Source: Deinococcus grandis (lineage in GTDB: Bacteria; Deinococcota; Deinococci; Deinococcales; Deinococcaceae). Taken from it: 64,000 nucleotides of DNA. The DNA lies in assembly GCF_001485435.1 (NCBI RefSeq), contig NZ_BCMS01000002.1, positions 282,217 to 346,216 on the forward strand, in the 5' to 3' direction. This document shows, in pieces, positions 20,501 through 27,959 of the stretch (its first letter is position 1; each line of letters starts with the position of its first letter). The notes beneath the pieces are model-generated. The model was not told the origin of the DNA and did no database searches. It saw only the letters and a list, made by a program, of their open reading frames with translations. A program made the translations under genes and the position numbers.

Positions 20501-22881
20501 GTCGCGCGGCTCAGGGCGTGGGCGACCTCCGCGCGGTTGTCCTCGGTGCGGTTGACCTCCGCGCGGGTGACCCTGGGCCCGGCCTGCGGGATCTGGCGGG
20601 CGACGGCGGGCGGCGCGACCGGGTCGAGTCCCGGCAGCGTCACCGGAGCGGACTGCGCCGGTGTGCGCAGGGCAGCGGGGACGGGCGTCACGGCGACGTC
20701 CGGTCTCTCCGCCACGGGTTCGGGTGGCAACGAGTCCGTCAGGGGATCGTAATTGACCTCGGCCCGGGCCGGATGGTCTGTCGGCTGCGCTCCCGGGGTG
20801 CCGCTGGGGGTCGTGGGCGGCGCTACCTGCGCCGGTGCCGGGACTGCTGCGTCCGTCCCGACGGGCAGGGGCGCGCTGTCCGGACGGACCGCTGCATCCG
20901 ACGGGTGCAGGGCGTCCGGCGCCGCGCCGGGGCGGGAACCTCGCTCGGGTTCCTCGTCACTGTCCGCCGGGGACTGCCGCGCTGCCTGCGGCTCGCGGCC
21001 CTGTCGGCTGCGCGCCCGGACGCGGGTCGCACCCCCCGTCGCGGGCGGCGCGGGGTCCAGGCGGGGCGTGGGGGCAGGGCTCGGCGATTCGGCCGGTGCG
21101 GCGGTCGGGGTGACGTTGCGTTCCGGGTGGTGATCCTGCCAGTTTTCCAGCTGCCCGAACGGAATGGCGCTCTCGTCGGTCTCGCCCGCCGCCTCGAGTT
21201 CCGCGAAGCGGTTCAGGCGCGCCAGGATGTTCTGCGACACGTCCGTGGGGATGGGCGGCGCGACCTTCACCGCCTCCGGCTCCGAGGGTGGGGCGGGGGC
21301 GCGCAGGGGCACCGGGCGGGGGCGGCGCGGCAGACGCACGGGGATGTCGTTGTTCCCGCCGCGCATGAGCGCCTCGAGTTCCTGCCGTTCGCGCGCCTGC
21401 GCGTCCCGCTGCGCCTGCAGCTGCTCGGCCGCCTGGGCCTCGTCCGCTGCGCTGGATGAGGCTGCGGGGCTCTGCGCACGGTGGGCTGCCGTGCTGGCGT
21501 CCGCGTTGGGGGCATCGACGGCGTCGGCGTCAGCCGCGACGGGATGGGCGGCGACGGCATGGGCGGCGATGGAGTCAGGGGATCTGATCTCGCTCGCCCG
21601 GTCGGCCGCCGGGACCTCGACGGCGGGGCTGGCCAGGGTGGGTTCCGGCGTCGGGACGGCTGCCCGGGTTGACTGAGGAGCGTCGTCGGTGAGCGGGGAG
21701 GCCGTGGTGGGGGGCACGCCCGGCTCCTGGGCGGCCACCGGCCGGGCGACCTGCGGGCCCGCTTCGGCAGCCTCGCCCGGCGGGAGCGCGGTCCGCCCGG
21801 CGTCGGCTGGAGCGGCGCGCTGGTCCTCCGACCGGAGCGGCTCGGCGGCCGGGCGCGGCGGGACGGGGGCGTGCCCGGCCGCCGAGCCCAGTGGGGGCTG
21901 CGACGGCATCCCTGCCACTGGGGCTGTCTGGGCTGGATTTGTCCGGGCCGCAATGGGCTGAACCGGGGCGGGCTGGGCGTCAGCGACCGCCTCCGGCAGC
22001 GGGTGGACCGGCGCGGCAGGCGGTGCGGGCTGGGGCGCGTCGACGCTGGACGCCTCGGTATTCAGCGCCAGGGCCTCCATGAACGACGCGGCACGCAGCG
22101 GGCGCGCTTCGAGATCACGCGGGACCGCCGGGCTCGCCGCCGCGGAGAGGCCGGGCGTGGGCCTCAGGGACTGGTCCGCCCCGAGGGGGGGCAGGCCGGG
22201 TGGGGGCGTCTCGCTCAGGCCTGCGGCGAGCAGCGCCGCGTGATCCCCGTACGGGTCCACCGGGGCGGGCGTGAATCCGGCCGTGCCGCTCGGGTCCCAG
22301 GCGGCAGGCGCCTGCCCGGTCGGCTGAACGCCCGGCACACTGGGCAGAGCGGGCCGCGGGACACCCGGTGCCGAACCTGACTGGCTGGGCTGCACGCCGG
22401 ACTGCACGCTGACCGGCGCGGTCGCGTGCAGGGGCGCGGGACCCGGCTGGACGGCGGCCGGGGCGACCTGGGACGCAGGGGAGGTCGGCGCGCCCGGCGT
22501 GAGCCCGGTCTGCTCCGCCCGGGTCTGCCCAGGCCAGGACTGCTCGGGCCAGATCTGCTCAGGCCCGGTCTGTTCCGGCCCGGTCGCCTCGGCCGGTGCG
22601 GCCCCGGGCCACGTCGGGTCGGACCAGCCGGGCGTGGGGAGCGCGGCGGCCGGGAGCGCGATCAGCCGGGCGGGAACGCGGCGGACCCGTCCGGGCAGGG
22701 TGGCGGCGGTCGCGCCCGGCTGGCCCGGCATGGGCAGGGCAGGGGCGGGCAGGATGGGGCGGGGCGGCGCGAGCGGCGCGCCCGGCAGGGCCGGTCCCCA
22801 GGCTGGGGCGGCGTCCTGTCGCGTGACGGCCATGCGCGTGGCGTGTTTCAGGCGGGCGAGCCGCTCGTCGGTGAAATTCAC
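17530..22881 (-). CDS. giant Pro/Ala-rich eCIS protein with C-terminal DUF4157-like domain
   Basis: This 1783-residue protein starts at a GTG preceded by AGGAG. Residues from about 40 to 1500 are almost wholly Pro, Ala, Thr, Val, Arg and Asp in short low-complexity runs, with little predicted structure and repeated motifs such as TVPVQ and GPEQ. Near the C-terminus a folded segment (about 1520-1610) resembles the eCIS core domain DUF4157: LSPGEQDALRGVLG, then LGSAAGLALAAHEVTHARR, with HEVTH at 1595-1599 as a putative metal site. The last 25 residues (DLDQVAREVYARLRERL) resemble the tail of the 60-residue protein encoded two genes upstream. DUF4157 proteins occur in eCIS loci, usually with the domain near the N-terminus. 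Cargo, toxin carrier or atypical tape measure are all possible. Being last in the operon after tube and assembly genes supports an injected or luminal role. Confidence 0.8.
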   Translation of the reverse strand: MNFTDERLARLKHATRMAVTRQDAAPAWGPALPGAPLAPPRPILPAPALPMPGQPGATAATLPGRVRRVPARLIALPAAALPTPGWSDPTWPGAAPAEATGPEQTGPEQIWPEQSWPGQTRAEQTGLTPGAPTSPASQVAPAAVQPGPAPLHATAPVSVQSGVQPSQSGSAPGVPRPALPSVPGVQPTGQAPAAWDPSGTAGFTPAPVDPYGDHAALLAAGLSETPPPGLPPLGADQSLRPTPGLSAAASPAVPRDLEARPLRAASFMEALALNTEASSVDAPQPAPPAAPVHPLPEAVADAQPAPVQPIAARTNPAQTAPVAGMPSQPPLGSAAGHAPVPPRPAAEPLRSEDQRAAPADAGRTALPPGEAAEAGPQVARPVAAQEPGVPPTTASPLTDDAPQSTRAAVPTPEPTLASPAVEVPAADRASEIRSPDSIAAHAVAAHPVAADADAVDAPNADASTAAHRAQSPAASSSAADEAQAAEQLQAQRDAQARERQELEALMRGGNNDIPVRLPRRPRPVPLRAPAPPSEPEAVKVAPPIPTDVSQNILARLNRFAELEAAGETDESAIPFGQLENWQDHHPERNVTPTAAPAESPSPAPTPRLDPAPPATGGATRVRARSRQGREPQAARQSPADSDEEPERGSRPGAAPDALHPSDAAVRPDSAPLPVGTDAAVPAPAQVAPPTTPSGTPGAQPTDHPARAEVNYDPLTDSLPPEPVAERPDVAVTPVPAALRTPAQSAPVTLPGLDPVAPPAVARQIPQAGPRVTRAEVNRTEDNRAEVAHALSRATVPVQSTVPVQTTVPEQSTVPVQTPPPVPTTWPVRTPGPHPESAPSPLLQAQPDPAGPAADRPGTLPVLSVARPEVQLSAGQITPTWADPAPAAPPAVDVVTSPDPAGPATPVPPPGEPVSEASVPTADAPGSVLRTDGDPSWPPGRPTFPDARLHGRPDVGPADGEKRHPSMPVTGQAASVMARAVATQPGPSLPTLQPDRGAALTPDRPVEAPLAAGGLDVQATVDRSPPTERTGPPRPSRAVPARTVQAPTQAGPLGVPRPVASLTRPPIMTPAQTTPTTLTPTTAAPVPAVRAAPGDAPERRGVPPVAPSPRRAPVRSATPGRQSGRPEPTTRLPDTPLDAGTALIRPTLLGAPAGGPAPTDAAARAAAAGDATAPFTGTDDRATPAIVPAGLHADSRAVAAAPIPAGWRAPGPGRPTGPTGSTPRPDADAISTNRPGGAVVPPSAPGVLAPVLPRPVPEGSARPPGPLSAPGGWGAALQRAALPAPLLPMPAQATLPPVVAFPAPPFAWLPEPGRPVAAPVPAAFTPIRANRPVPATVTPTAPAIPPGALPVPSAAPVLHPAGWQPGPVRPDRPDAVDWLSAPAPRPAEAPSPDRTPPVAGPLPRAEATRAADATDAPPAWAAEPADRGARMQPATGADETRLEPVRPTRTGSADRSAPDPLDAAPERGVRPVPARLAPGAPLLAPGAPRRAAPGPQLLKAAPTPGRTRTGTDQAVLAALEHALARDGHGTPLSPGEQDALRGVLGTSVADVRVVRRPEVTPALRAARADGLTVGETVFLPHDVPLGSAAGLALAAHEVTHARRARDPLFVPAALTRPTQPPRPDASPRPGRPAAVDEEGVALATEHAAFAQADPARQSRVDAPRRAPGLPAPWEPLPAWDAPDPAARPSVSADAWAPAVPSAPAPVQSVSAALPAAPPPGTSPLWHAAATDRAPAPAAKPARPPEDQAVGRRAQPRSSVDLDQVAREVYARLRERLSQELRRLN
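20432..20500. repeat. 18-bp imperfect tandem repeats inside the giant eCIS gene
   Basis: Units starting at 20447, 20465 and 20483 (type GTCGACTGCACCGGCACG), plus a partial unit at 20432, encode a repeating hexapeptide of the form TVPVQS/T on the minus strand. They show local expansion of the disordered region. Confidence 0.75.
22503..22592. repeat. 15-bp degenerate repeats near the 5' end of the giant eCIS gene
   Basis: Five to six 15-base units (type GCCCGGTCTGTTCCG) encode repeated pentapeptides on the minus strand, namely TGPEQ, TGPEQ, IWPEQ, SWPGQ and TRAEQ. They are a second site of expansion in the same gene. Confidence 0.7.
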
Positions 22882-22935
22882 AGCGCTCCTTTCAGGGTCG
22901 CGGGGGAAACGGAAGGGGGTGGGGCGGGGCGCGCG

Positions 22936-23538
22936 TTACTGACTGAACTGCAGGAAGCCCGCGTGCGCGAGTTCCAGCGTCTCGACGGCCACCGCGTCCC
23001 CATTGCCGGTGAACTGCGGGCCGCTCCACTTCACGGGGTACGCCTGGAGCAGTTCGAAACGCGTCAGGACCGCGCCGCTCGTCTGGTACACGGTGACGGT
23101 CACGTTGCGGACGTCCAGGTAGCCCTGCACGATGTTCAGGTGCCACTGCAGCAGCTGCTGCCCGGCGACCACGCCGCGCTTGAGGGTCAGGTTGCCCACC
23201 TTGGACCGCACCGGGAGGCGCAGCACGCGGTCGTTCACGCCGCCCTCGACGAAATCCAGGGTCTCGGTCTCGATGGCCAGCCCGCTGACCTCGCTGAACG
23301 CCGCCTGCTCCAGACCGTCGATGGCGACGTGGTAGCGGTGGTTGGACAGCACCTGATGCGCGGACTTCTGCGGCGTGGTCGGCACCGGCAGCCCGAGGCG
23401 GCGGGCGGCGGCCTCGGCACTCATGGTGTGACTGGCGTGCACGCCGCGGCTGTCCACTCGGACCGTGGCTTGCCCGGCGGATGTGCCGACGCGGCCCACG
23501 CCGCCGCGCGCGGTGGCGGTGACGCGCGGGCGGGTCAC
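22936..23538 (-). CDS. second tail-tube-like protein (gp19 family, baseplate-hub type)
   Basis: This 200-residue protein carries a gp19-type tube fold from about residue 62: YHVAIDGLEQAAFSEVSGLA, then LKRGVVAGQQLLQWHLNIVQ and ALTLETLEL-like strands at the end (AVETLELAHAGFLQF). The first 60 residues are an extra basic, Gly/Ala/Val-rich extension absent from the other tube protein here. In characterised eCIS particles, extended tube paralogues (Afp5-like) start the tube on the baseplate, a plausible role here. Its ATG overlaps the stop of the 60-residue gene (ATGA). Family assignment is firm; the hub role is inferred. Confidence 0.87.
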   Translation of the reverse strand: MTRPRVTATARGGVGRVGTSAGQATVRVDSRGVHASHTMSAEAAARRLGLPVPTTPQKSAHQVLSNHRYHVAIDGLEQAAFSEVSGLAIETETLDFVEGGVNDRVLRLPVRSKVGNLTLKRGVVAGQQLLQWHLNIVQGYLDVRNVTVTVYQTSGAVLTRFELLQAYPVKWSGPQFTGNGDAVAVETLELAHAGFLQFSQ

Positions 23539-23717
23539 GGCTGGCCTCCGCTGCGCCGGACGTGGTCGAGGCGCAGGTCCTCGAGCATCAGGGCGTACAC
23601 GCGCCGCGTGATCTCGTCCAGGTCGGGCAGGTGCGGCCTGGGCGCGCGGGTGCCGACGGCCGTCTGCTCAGCCTGGGCCGGGCCGGGGGTCTGGGGGGCG
23701 GGAGCGGGGGCTCTCAC
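23535..23717 (-). CDS. 60-residue eCIS protein with DLDxxxRxVYA tail
   Basis: A small reading frame starts at a GTG that overlaps the preceding stop (GTGA) and ends in an ATGA overlap with the tube-like gene, so it is translationally locked into the operon. A longer in-frame start at 23774 lies inside the upstream gene and is less likely. The N-terminal half is Pro/Ala-rich; the C-terminal half, PHLPDLDEITRRVYALMLED, is a short amphipathic helix. The same pattern ends the 1783-residue protein. Its position between the assembly protein and the second tube protein resembles small tail chaperones, but no function can be assigned from sequence. Confidence 0.7.
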   Translation of the reverse strand: MRAPAPAPQTPGPAQAEQTAVGTRAPRPHLPDLDEITRRVYALMLEDLRLDHVRRSGGQP

Positions 23718-24151
23718 GCGCCCGCCAGGTCGGCGCTCAGGTCGAGTTCCAGCACGGCGCCGCAGTGGGGGCATTCGGTCTCGACGGTGTCGGGCAGGAA
23801 GGTGTCGGGCAGGGCCGCCGGGAGGGGCGTGGCGGGTGCGTGGGTGGGCGGCGTGAAGGCGGCGGGGGCGTGGCCGCTGTTCAGGTGGGCGTACAGCTGT
23901 TGCAGGTGCGCGAAGTCCGCGGCGGGCAGGGCGGCCAGGACGTCGGGCGTGACGGGCGCGAAGGGGCCCAGGCGGGTGGTGACGCGCGCCAGGAGCAGCA
24001 GTGGGTAGTAGGCCTCGTTGCGCTGCACGCGCGGGTCGCCCAGGGGTTCGATCTCGTCGAGGGCGGTCGCGGGGCGCATGAGACCCTGGCGGTGAAGGTG
24101 CCCGTCGGACGTGAGGAGTCCGACGGGCAGCATGAAGGGCAGTTCGTTCAC
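23714..24151 (-). CDS. phage-tail-assembly-like eCIS protein with C-terminal CxxC
   Basis: This 145-residue protein starts at GTG 24151. The first 95 residues (LPVGLLTSDGHLHRQGLMRP, ALDEIEPLGDPRVQRNEAYY, LARVTTRLGPFAPVTPDVLA) match the tail assembly proteins found beside tube genes in eCIS and some phages, which are thought to chaperone tube or tape-measure proteins. A Pro/Ala linker leads to a single CPHCG knuckle (about residues 127-131) that might bind metal as a dimer or be a remnant zinc ribbon. It follows the main tube gene after a 107-base gap in which I see nothing and overlaps the 60-residue gene by four bases. Confidence 0.78.
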   Translation of the reverse strand: MNELPFMLPVGLLTSDGHLHRQGLMRPATALDEIEPLGDPRVQRNEAYYPLLLLARVTTRLGPFAPVTPDVLAALPAADFAHLQQLYAHLNSGHAPAAFTPPTHAPATPLPAALPDTFLPDTVETECPHCGAVLELDLSADLAGA

Positions 24152-24258
24152 GCTCGGTTACCCCCGAAGCTGGCCCCCGGTGTGGGGCGGGGCCAGTCGA
24201 TGGACTGGGAGGGGCGGTGCGGGGCGCGGGGTGGGCGCGCCCTGCACCGGGGTGGGGG

Positions 24259-24717
24259 TCAGCCGCCGACGGGCACGCGCTTGTAGCCTTCGTGCGTGAT
24301 GGTCAGTTCCTCGATGGCGACCTCGTTGCTCTTGGCGTCGTAGGTGGGGCCGTTGAGTTTGCTGGGCCAGGCGCGCTCGAAGGTCCAGGCGGCGACGGGT
24401 TCGCCCTTCTGGTTGTGCAGGGTGATGGTGCCGCTGCGGCGGGCCTCGTCCATCTTGCCTTCCTCGACCTGCTGGCGCCAGCCCCACATGTCCATGTCGT
24501 TGGTGATGCCGCGCTTGAGGACGATGTCGTTGTACTTCATGGTGCCGGGTTCGCGGATCAGCACGGCGCGGCCCTTCTCGTCGGTGGCGCGGTATTCGAC
24601 GACCTGGCTCTCGCTGCCCAGGCCGGTGCATTCACGGAAGGCGCCGACGACCTTGTTGTCGAACTGGACGCTGAAGTAGGCGGCGACGAGCGGATCTTTG
24701 CGGGTGGGTGCGGTCAT
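24259..24717 (-). CDS. eCIS inner tube protein (gp19/Hcp-like)
   Basis: This 152-residue protein has the full gp19 tube signature: DPLVAAYFSVQFDNKVVGAF, FRECTGLGSESQVVEYR, the KYNDIVLKRGITNDMDMWGW segment, and EELTITHEGYKRV at the end. It would stack as hexameric rings to form the rigid inner tube pushed through the target membrane on contraction. A GGAGG site precedes its ATG. It lies directly after the sheath gene, the usual eCIS order, and has no N-terminal extension, unlike the second tube-like protein. Confidence 0.94.
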   Translation of the reverse strand: MTAPTRKDPLVAAYFSVQFDNKVVGAFRECTGLGSESQVVEYRATDEKGRAVLIREPGTMKYNDIVLKRGITNDMDMWGWRQQVEEGKMDEARRSGTITLHNQKGEPVAAWTFERAWPSKLNGPTYDAKSNEVAIEELTITHEGYKRVPVGG

Positions 24718-24771
24718 GGGGTACCTCCGGGGTCAGGGAAACGAGGGGGCGGGGATGGGTGAATGGGGGCG

Positions 24772-26391
24772 TTACTGCCCGCCACCGGCGTACTGGCTGA
24801 AGCGGAACACGATGAACTCGGCGGGTTTGACCGGCGCGAGGCCGATCTCGATCTGCAGCATGCCGCGGTCGCGGAGTTCGGCGGGGTTGAGTTCGCCGTC
24901 GCACTTCACGTAGAAGGCCTCGCGGGGGGTGTTGCCGAACAGCGCGCCGTCGCGCCAGACGCTGGTGAGGAAGGAGTTGATGTCGCGGCGGATGCGGAAC
25001 CACAGGTTCTCGTCGTTGGGTTCGAACACCGCCCACTGGGTGCCGCGCTCGATGCTCTTCTCGACGTAGTTGAACAGGCGCCGCACGGGCACGTAGCGCC
25101 ACTGGGCGTTGCTGGACAGCGTCCGGGCGCCCCAGACGCGCACGCCCATGCCGGGGAACTCGCGGATGCAGTTCACGCCGATGGGGTTCAGGATGTCCTG
25201 TTCGCTCTTGGTGACCTGCAGGGACGGCCCGAGGATGCCGCGCACGATCTCGTTGGCGGGGGCCTTGTGCACGCCGCGTTCGACGTCGTTGCGGGCGTAG
25301 ATTCCGGCCACGAAGCCGCTGGGGGGCACCATCATGGGGTTGCCGTCGGGACCTTCGACCTTCACCCAGGGGTAGTACAGGGCGGCGTAGCTGGAGTCGA
25401 AGTTGGTGTCGACGTTGCGCCACTTCACGACCTGCTGCGGGGTGAGGTCGGGTGGGGTGTCGAGCAGCGCGATGCGGTTGGCGTTGCGTTCGCAGTGGTC
25501 GATCAGGGCGCGCTGGACGCTCTTGACGCCGTCTTCGTTGATCATGCCCGCCTGGTAGGCGCTCATGAGGTCGGGCACGGCGATCATGCTGACTTCCTCG
25601 GCGATCTCGAGACTCTCGATGCCGCTGCGGCCGTCGACGCTGCCCACGAAGTCCTGCCCTTTGATCTCGCGGCCCTGCTCGATGACGTTGCTGTCGGCCT
25701 GCAGGACGTACGCGCCGGGTTCCGGGGCGCGCTCGACGAGGGGACCGGCGCTGCTGGTCTCCTCGATGGTGATCAGGGCGCTGTCCTTGTTCACGACCTC
25801 GGCGACGCTGCGGGCGTGCTTCTTGCCCATGCTGACGTTCGGGAAGGTCTCGGTGACGTCGTTGCGGGTGACCTTCAGGGTGAACAGGCCGTCGCTGCCT
25901 TCCTCGGGGTCGGTCTTGCCGTCCTTGGTCTTGGGGGCGTCGCCGGTCTTGATGGGGTCGGCGGGGAGCACCTCGATCTGGATGTCGCTCTGGCGGCCGT
26001 CGCGGGCGGCGATGCTCAGGCTGGGCACGGCCTTGCTGGCGCGGCTGGGCAGTTGCAGGGGGCGGGCGGCCTCGACGGTGCGTTTGGCCTGGGTGGCCTG
26101 GGCGGGCACGAGGCGCACCACGTAGCAGCGGGTGCCGCCGTTGTTGAAGTACGCGTAGACGCTCTGGGCGAGGTACGCGCCGTCCATGAAGGGGTTCTTC
26201 TCGCCGCGCGCGTCTGTGGTGCCGAAGATCTCCTTGAACTGCTGCCAGTTGGCCACGAAGACGGGCGTGTTGGCGGGGCCGCTGGGGGCGAAACCGACGA
26301 AGGCGGCGGTGGTGGTGCTGATGCCCTCGATGGGGCGGGGTCCACTCTGGATTTCTTCGACGTAGACGCCTGGGGATAGGTATTCAGCCAT
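24772..26391 (-). CDS. contractile tail sheath protein
   Basis: The protein is 539 residues from the ATG at 26391, which has GGAGG upstream; an in-frame start at 26469 is unsupported. It opens with MAEYLSPGVYVEEIQSGPRP, a hallmark of phage and eCIS sheath proteins, and TTAAFVGFAPSGP. The C-terminal domain has AQWRYVPVRRLFNYVEKSIE, NSFLTSVWRDGALFG and EIGLAPVKPAEFIVFRFSQ, which form the inter-subunit mesh and tube contact. Only one sheath gene is present, whereas Afp/PVC clusters carry several. It is the first gene of the left operon. Confidence 0.96.
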   Translation of the reverse strand: MAEYLSPGVYVEEIQSGPRPIEGISTTTAAFVGFAPSGPANTPVFVANWQQFKEIFGTTDARGEKNPFMDGAYLAQSVYAYFNNGGTRCYVVRLVPAQATQAKRTVEAARPLQLPSRASKAVPSLSIAARDGRQSDIQIEVLPADPIKTGDAPKTKDGKTDPEEGSDGLFTLKVTRNDVTETFPNVSMGKKHARSVAEVVNKDSALITIEETSSAGPLVERAPEPGAYVLQADSNVIEQGREIKGQDFVGSVDGRSGIESLEIAEEVSMIAVPDLMSAYQAGMINEDGVKSVQRALIDHCERNANRIALLDTPPDLTPQQVVKWRNVDTNFDSSYAALYYPWVKVEGPDGNPMMVPPSGFVAGIYARNDVERGVHKAPANEIVRGILGPSLQVTKSEQDILNPIGVNCIREFPGMGVRVWGARTLSSNAQWRYVPVRRLFNYVEKSIERGTQWAVFEPNDENLWFRIRRDINSFLTSVWRDGALFGNTPREAFYVKCDGELNPAELRDRGMLQIEIGLAPVKPAEFIVFRFSQYAGGGQ

Positions 26392-26695
26392 GGGTTCCTC
26401 CGGTGAAAGTGCAGTGTTTGACGACCCCCGCGGCTGCTGCGTGGGTGGGCGTTGAACGCTGAGGTCCACAGGCTTCCAGAACTGACCGGGCGTGTAAACC
26501 GCATGTGAGCAGACGCGGGCGGGTCTTCGTTTCTATACTGACCAGTCACACAGTTGTGCCCGAGGTTGGAACTTTGAAGAATAGCCTTCTACAACGTCAT
26601 TTTCGAGTGAGATACCTCGCATTCCACCCGCTGGTGGCATCCGTGGGTGGGGCCCGTTTTCCCGGAAATCCGTCTAGACATGTGAGGCGGCGGGC
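26392..26695. promoter_or_regulatory. divergent promoter region of the two eCIS operons
   Basis: These 304 bases are less GC-rich than the flanks and contain no gene. On the minus strand TATAGA (complement of 26533-26538) is a candidate -10 for the sheath operon, with only a partial -35 (GGCACA) 17 bases upstream. On the plus strand TTGGAA (26566-26571) and TACAAC (26590-26595) are 18 bases apart. A short palindrome, CACAGTTGTG, lies between the candidate start regions and could be a regulator site. These are weak matches, and one control region probably sets both halves of the machine. Confidence 0.45.
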
Positions 26696-27529
26696 GTGAT
26701 CGCCGACGTCCAGCAGGCCCTGCGCGACCTGATCTACACCGAGGCGCAGCTGCCCCGCGACGCCATCGACATCCGCTTCGCCGCGCCCACCGGCAGCTGG
26801 GTCAGCAGCCTGACCCGCCCCACGCTGAACCTCTTCCTGCACGACCTGCGCGAGAACGCCGGACTGCGCTCCATGGAATTCAGCCACGCCCCGGGCCCCG
26901 GCGGCGTGCAGCGCCAGCTGGCCCCCCGGCGCATGGACCTGCGCTTCCTGATCACCGTGTTCTTCAAGGCGCAGCTGGACGAACTGGGCCGCGACGAATG
27001 GAACGTCCTGTGGCGCGTCCTGGCCGCCCTGCTGCGCCAGGACGAATGGGAGGACCGCTACCTGCCCGACGAGGCCCGCCGCCTGAACCTGGGCGTGCTG
27101 GGCAGCGTCACGCACGGCGACACGCCGCAGTCGGTCTTCACCAGCCTGGGCCTGAGCCTGCGCCCGCACCTGCAGTACACCGTCACCGTGCCCCTGGACC
27201 TGAACGTCGGCACCTACGCGCCGCTGGTCCTCGAACGCGACCTCGCCGTGCGCGGCGGCCCGGACAGGGACGCGCCGCTGGCCTCACAGCGCCGCCGCAG
27301 CTCCTGGCAGCTACGCGCCCCCGACGGGCGTCCCCTGGCCGACGCGCTCGTGCGCAGCGACAGCGGCGCGCGCGGCTACACCGACCCCACCGGCACCGTG
27401 CACCTCGACGCGCCGCGCGACGCGGTCGGCACCCTGCACGTCCTCACCCTGGACGGGCAGACCCACACCCTCACCCCGCACACCGAACAGGCCCAGCTGA
27501 CCCTGGACGTCCCCGGAGGCCCCGCATGA
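26696..27529 (+). CDS. DUF4255 (Pvc16/Afp16-like) tail terminator or cap protein
   Basis: This 277-residue protein starts at GTG 26696. The N-terminal 185 residues match the DUF4255 family (VQQALRDLIYTE, LTRPTLNLFLHDLRENAGLR, RMDLRFLITVFFKAQ, LNLGVLGSVTHGD). In eCIS particles its relatives end the tube and sheath at the distal cap. A C-terminal segment (about 200-277: RSSWQLRAPDGRPLADALVR, SGARGYTDPTGTVHL) resembles a small carboxypeptidase-regulatory-type beta domain and is an extension. It is the first gene of the right operon and overlaps the gp25-like gene by four bases (ATGA). Confidence 0.85.
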   Translation: MIADVQQALRDLIYTEAQLPRDAIDIRFAAPTGSWVSSLTRPTLNLFLHDLRENAGLRSMEFSHAPGPGGVQRQLAPRRMDLRFLITVFFKAQLDELGRDEWNVLWRVLAALLRQDEWEDRYLPDEARRLNLGVLGSVTHGDTPQSVFTSLGLSLRPHLQYTVTVPLDLNVGTYAPLVLERDLAVRGGPDRDAPLASQRRRSSWQLRAPDGRPLADALVRSDSGARGYTDPTGTVHLDAPRDAVGTLHVLTLDGQTHTLTPHTEQAQLTLDVPGGPA

Positions 27530-27939
27530 CCCGACCCCTCACCCGCCCCCCGGCCCGCGACGTGCTGGGCACCGGCCTGGCCTTCCCGTTCGGCGTGAAC
27601 CCCCGCGGGCAGCTGGGCATGGTCAGCGGCGAACGCGCCGTCGCGCAGGCCATCATGACCCTCCTGATGACCGCCCCCGGGCAGCGCGTCATGCGCCCCG
27701 AGTACGGCTGCCGCATCCACGACCTGGTGTTCGCCCCCGGCGACGCCACCACCCTGGGCCTGGCGTCCTACTACGTCGACGAGGCCATCCGCCGCTGGGA
27801 ACCCCGCGTGACCGTCGAACGCGTCCAGGCGCGCCTGGACCCCGCCGACCCCGGCCGGATCGTCGTGGACCTGCGCTACGTGCTGCGCGGCACCCCGGAC
27901 ACCCGCTCCCTGATCTTCCCCTTCTACCGCGCCCCCTGA
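27526..27939 (+). CDS. gp25-like baseplate protein
   Basis: This 137-residue baseplate wedge protein of the gp25/Afp9 family has LGTGLAFPFGVNPRGQLGMV, then the family core of ERAVAQAIMTLLMTAPGQRV and MRPEYGCRIHDLVF. The family core binds the sheath handshake region and starts sheath assembly on the baseplate. Length is normal. It is translationally coupled to the gene before it by an ATGA overlap and followed after 20 bases by the J-like gene. Confidence 0.93.
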   Translation: MTRPLTRPPARDVLGTGLAFPFGVNPRGQLGMVSGERAVAQAIMTLLMTAPGQRVMRPEYGCRIHDLVFAPGDATTLGLASYYVDEAIRRWEPRVTVERVQARLDPADPGRIVVDLRYVLRGTPDTRSLIFPFYRAP

Positions 27940-27959
27940 CCCCCCCCGGAGACCCCACC

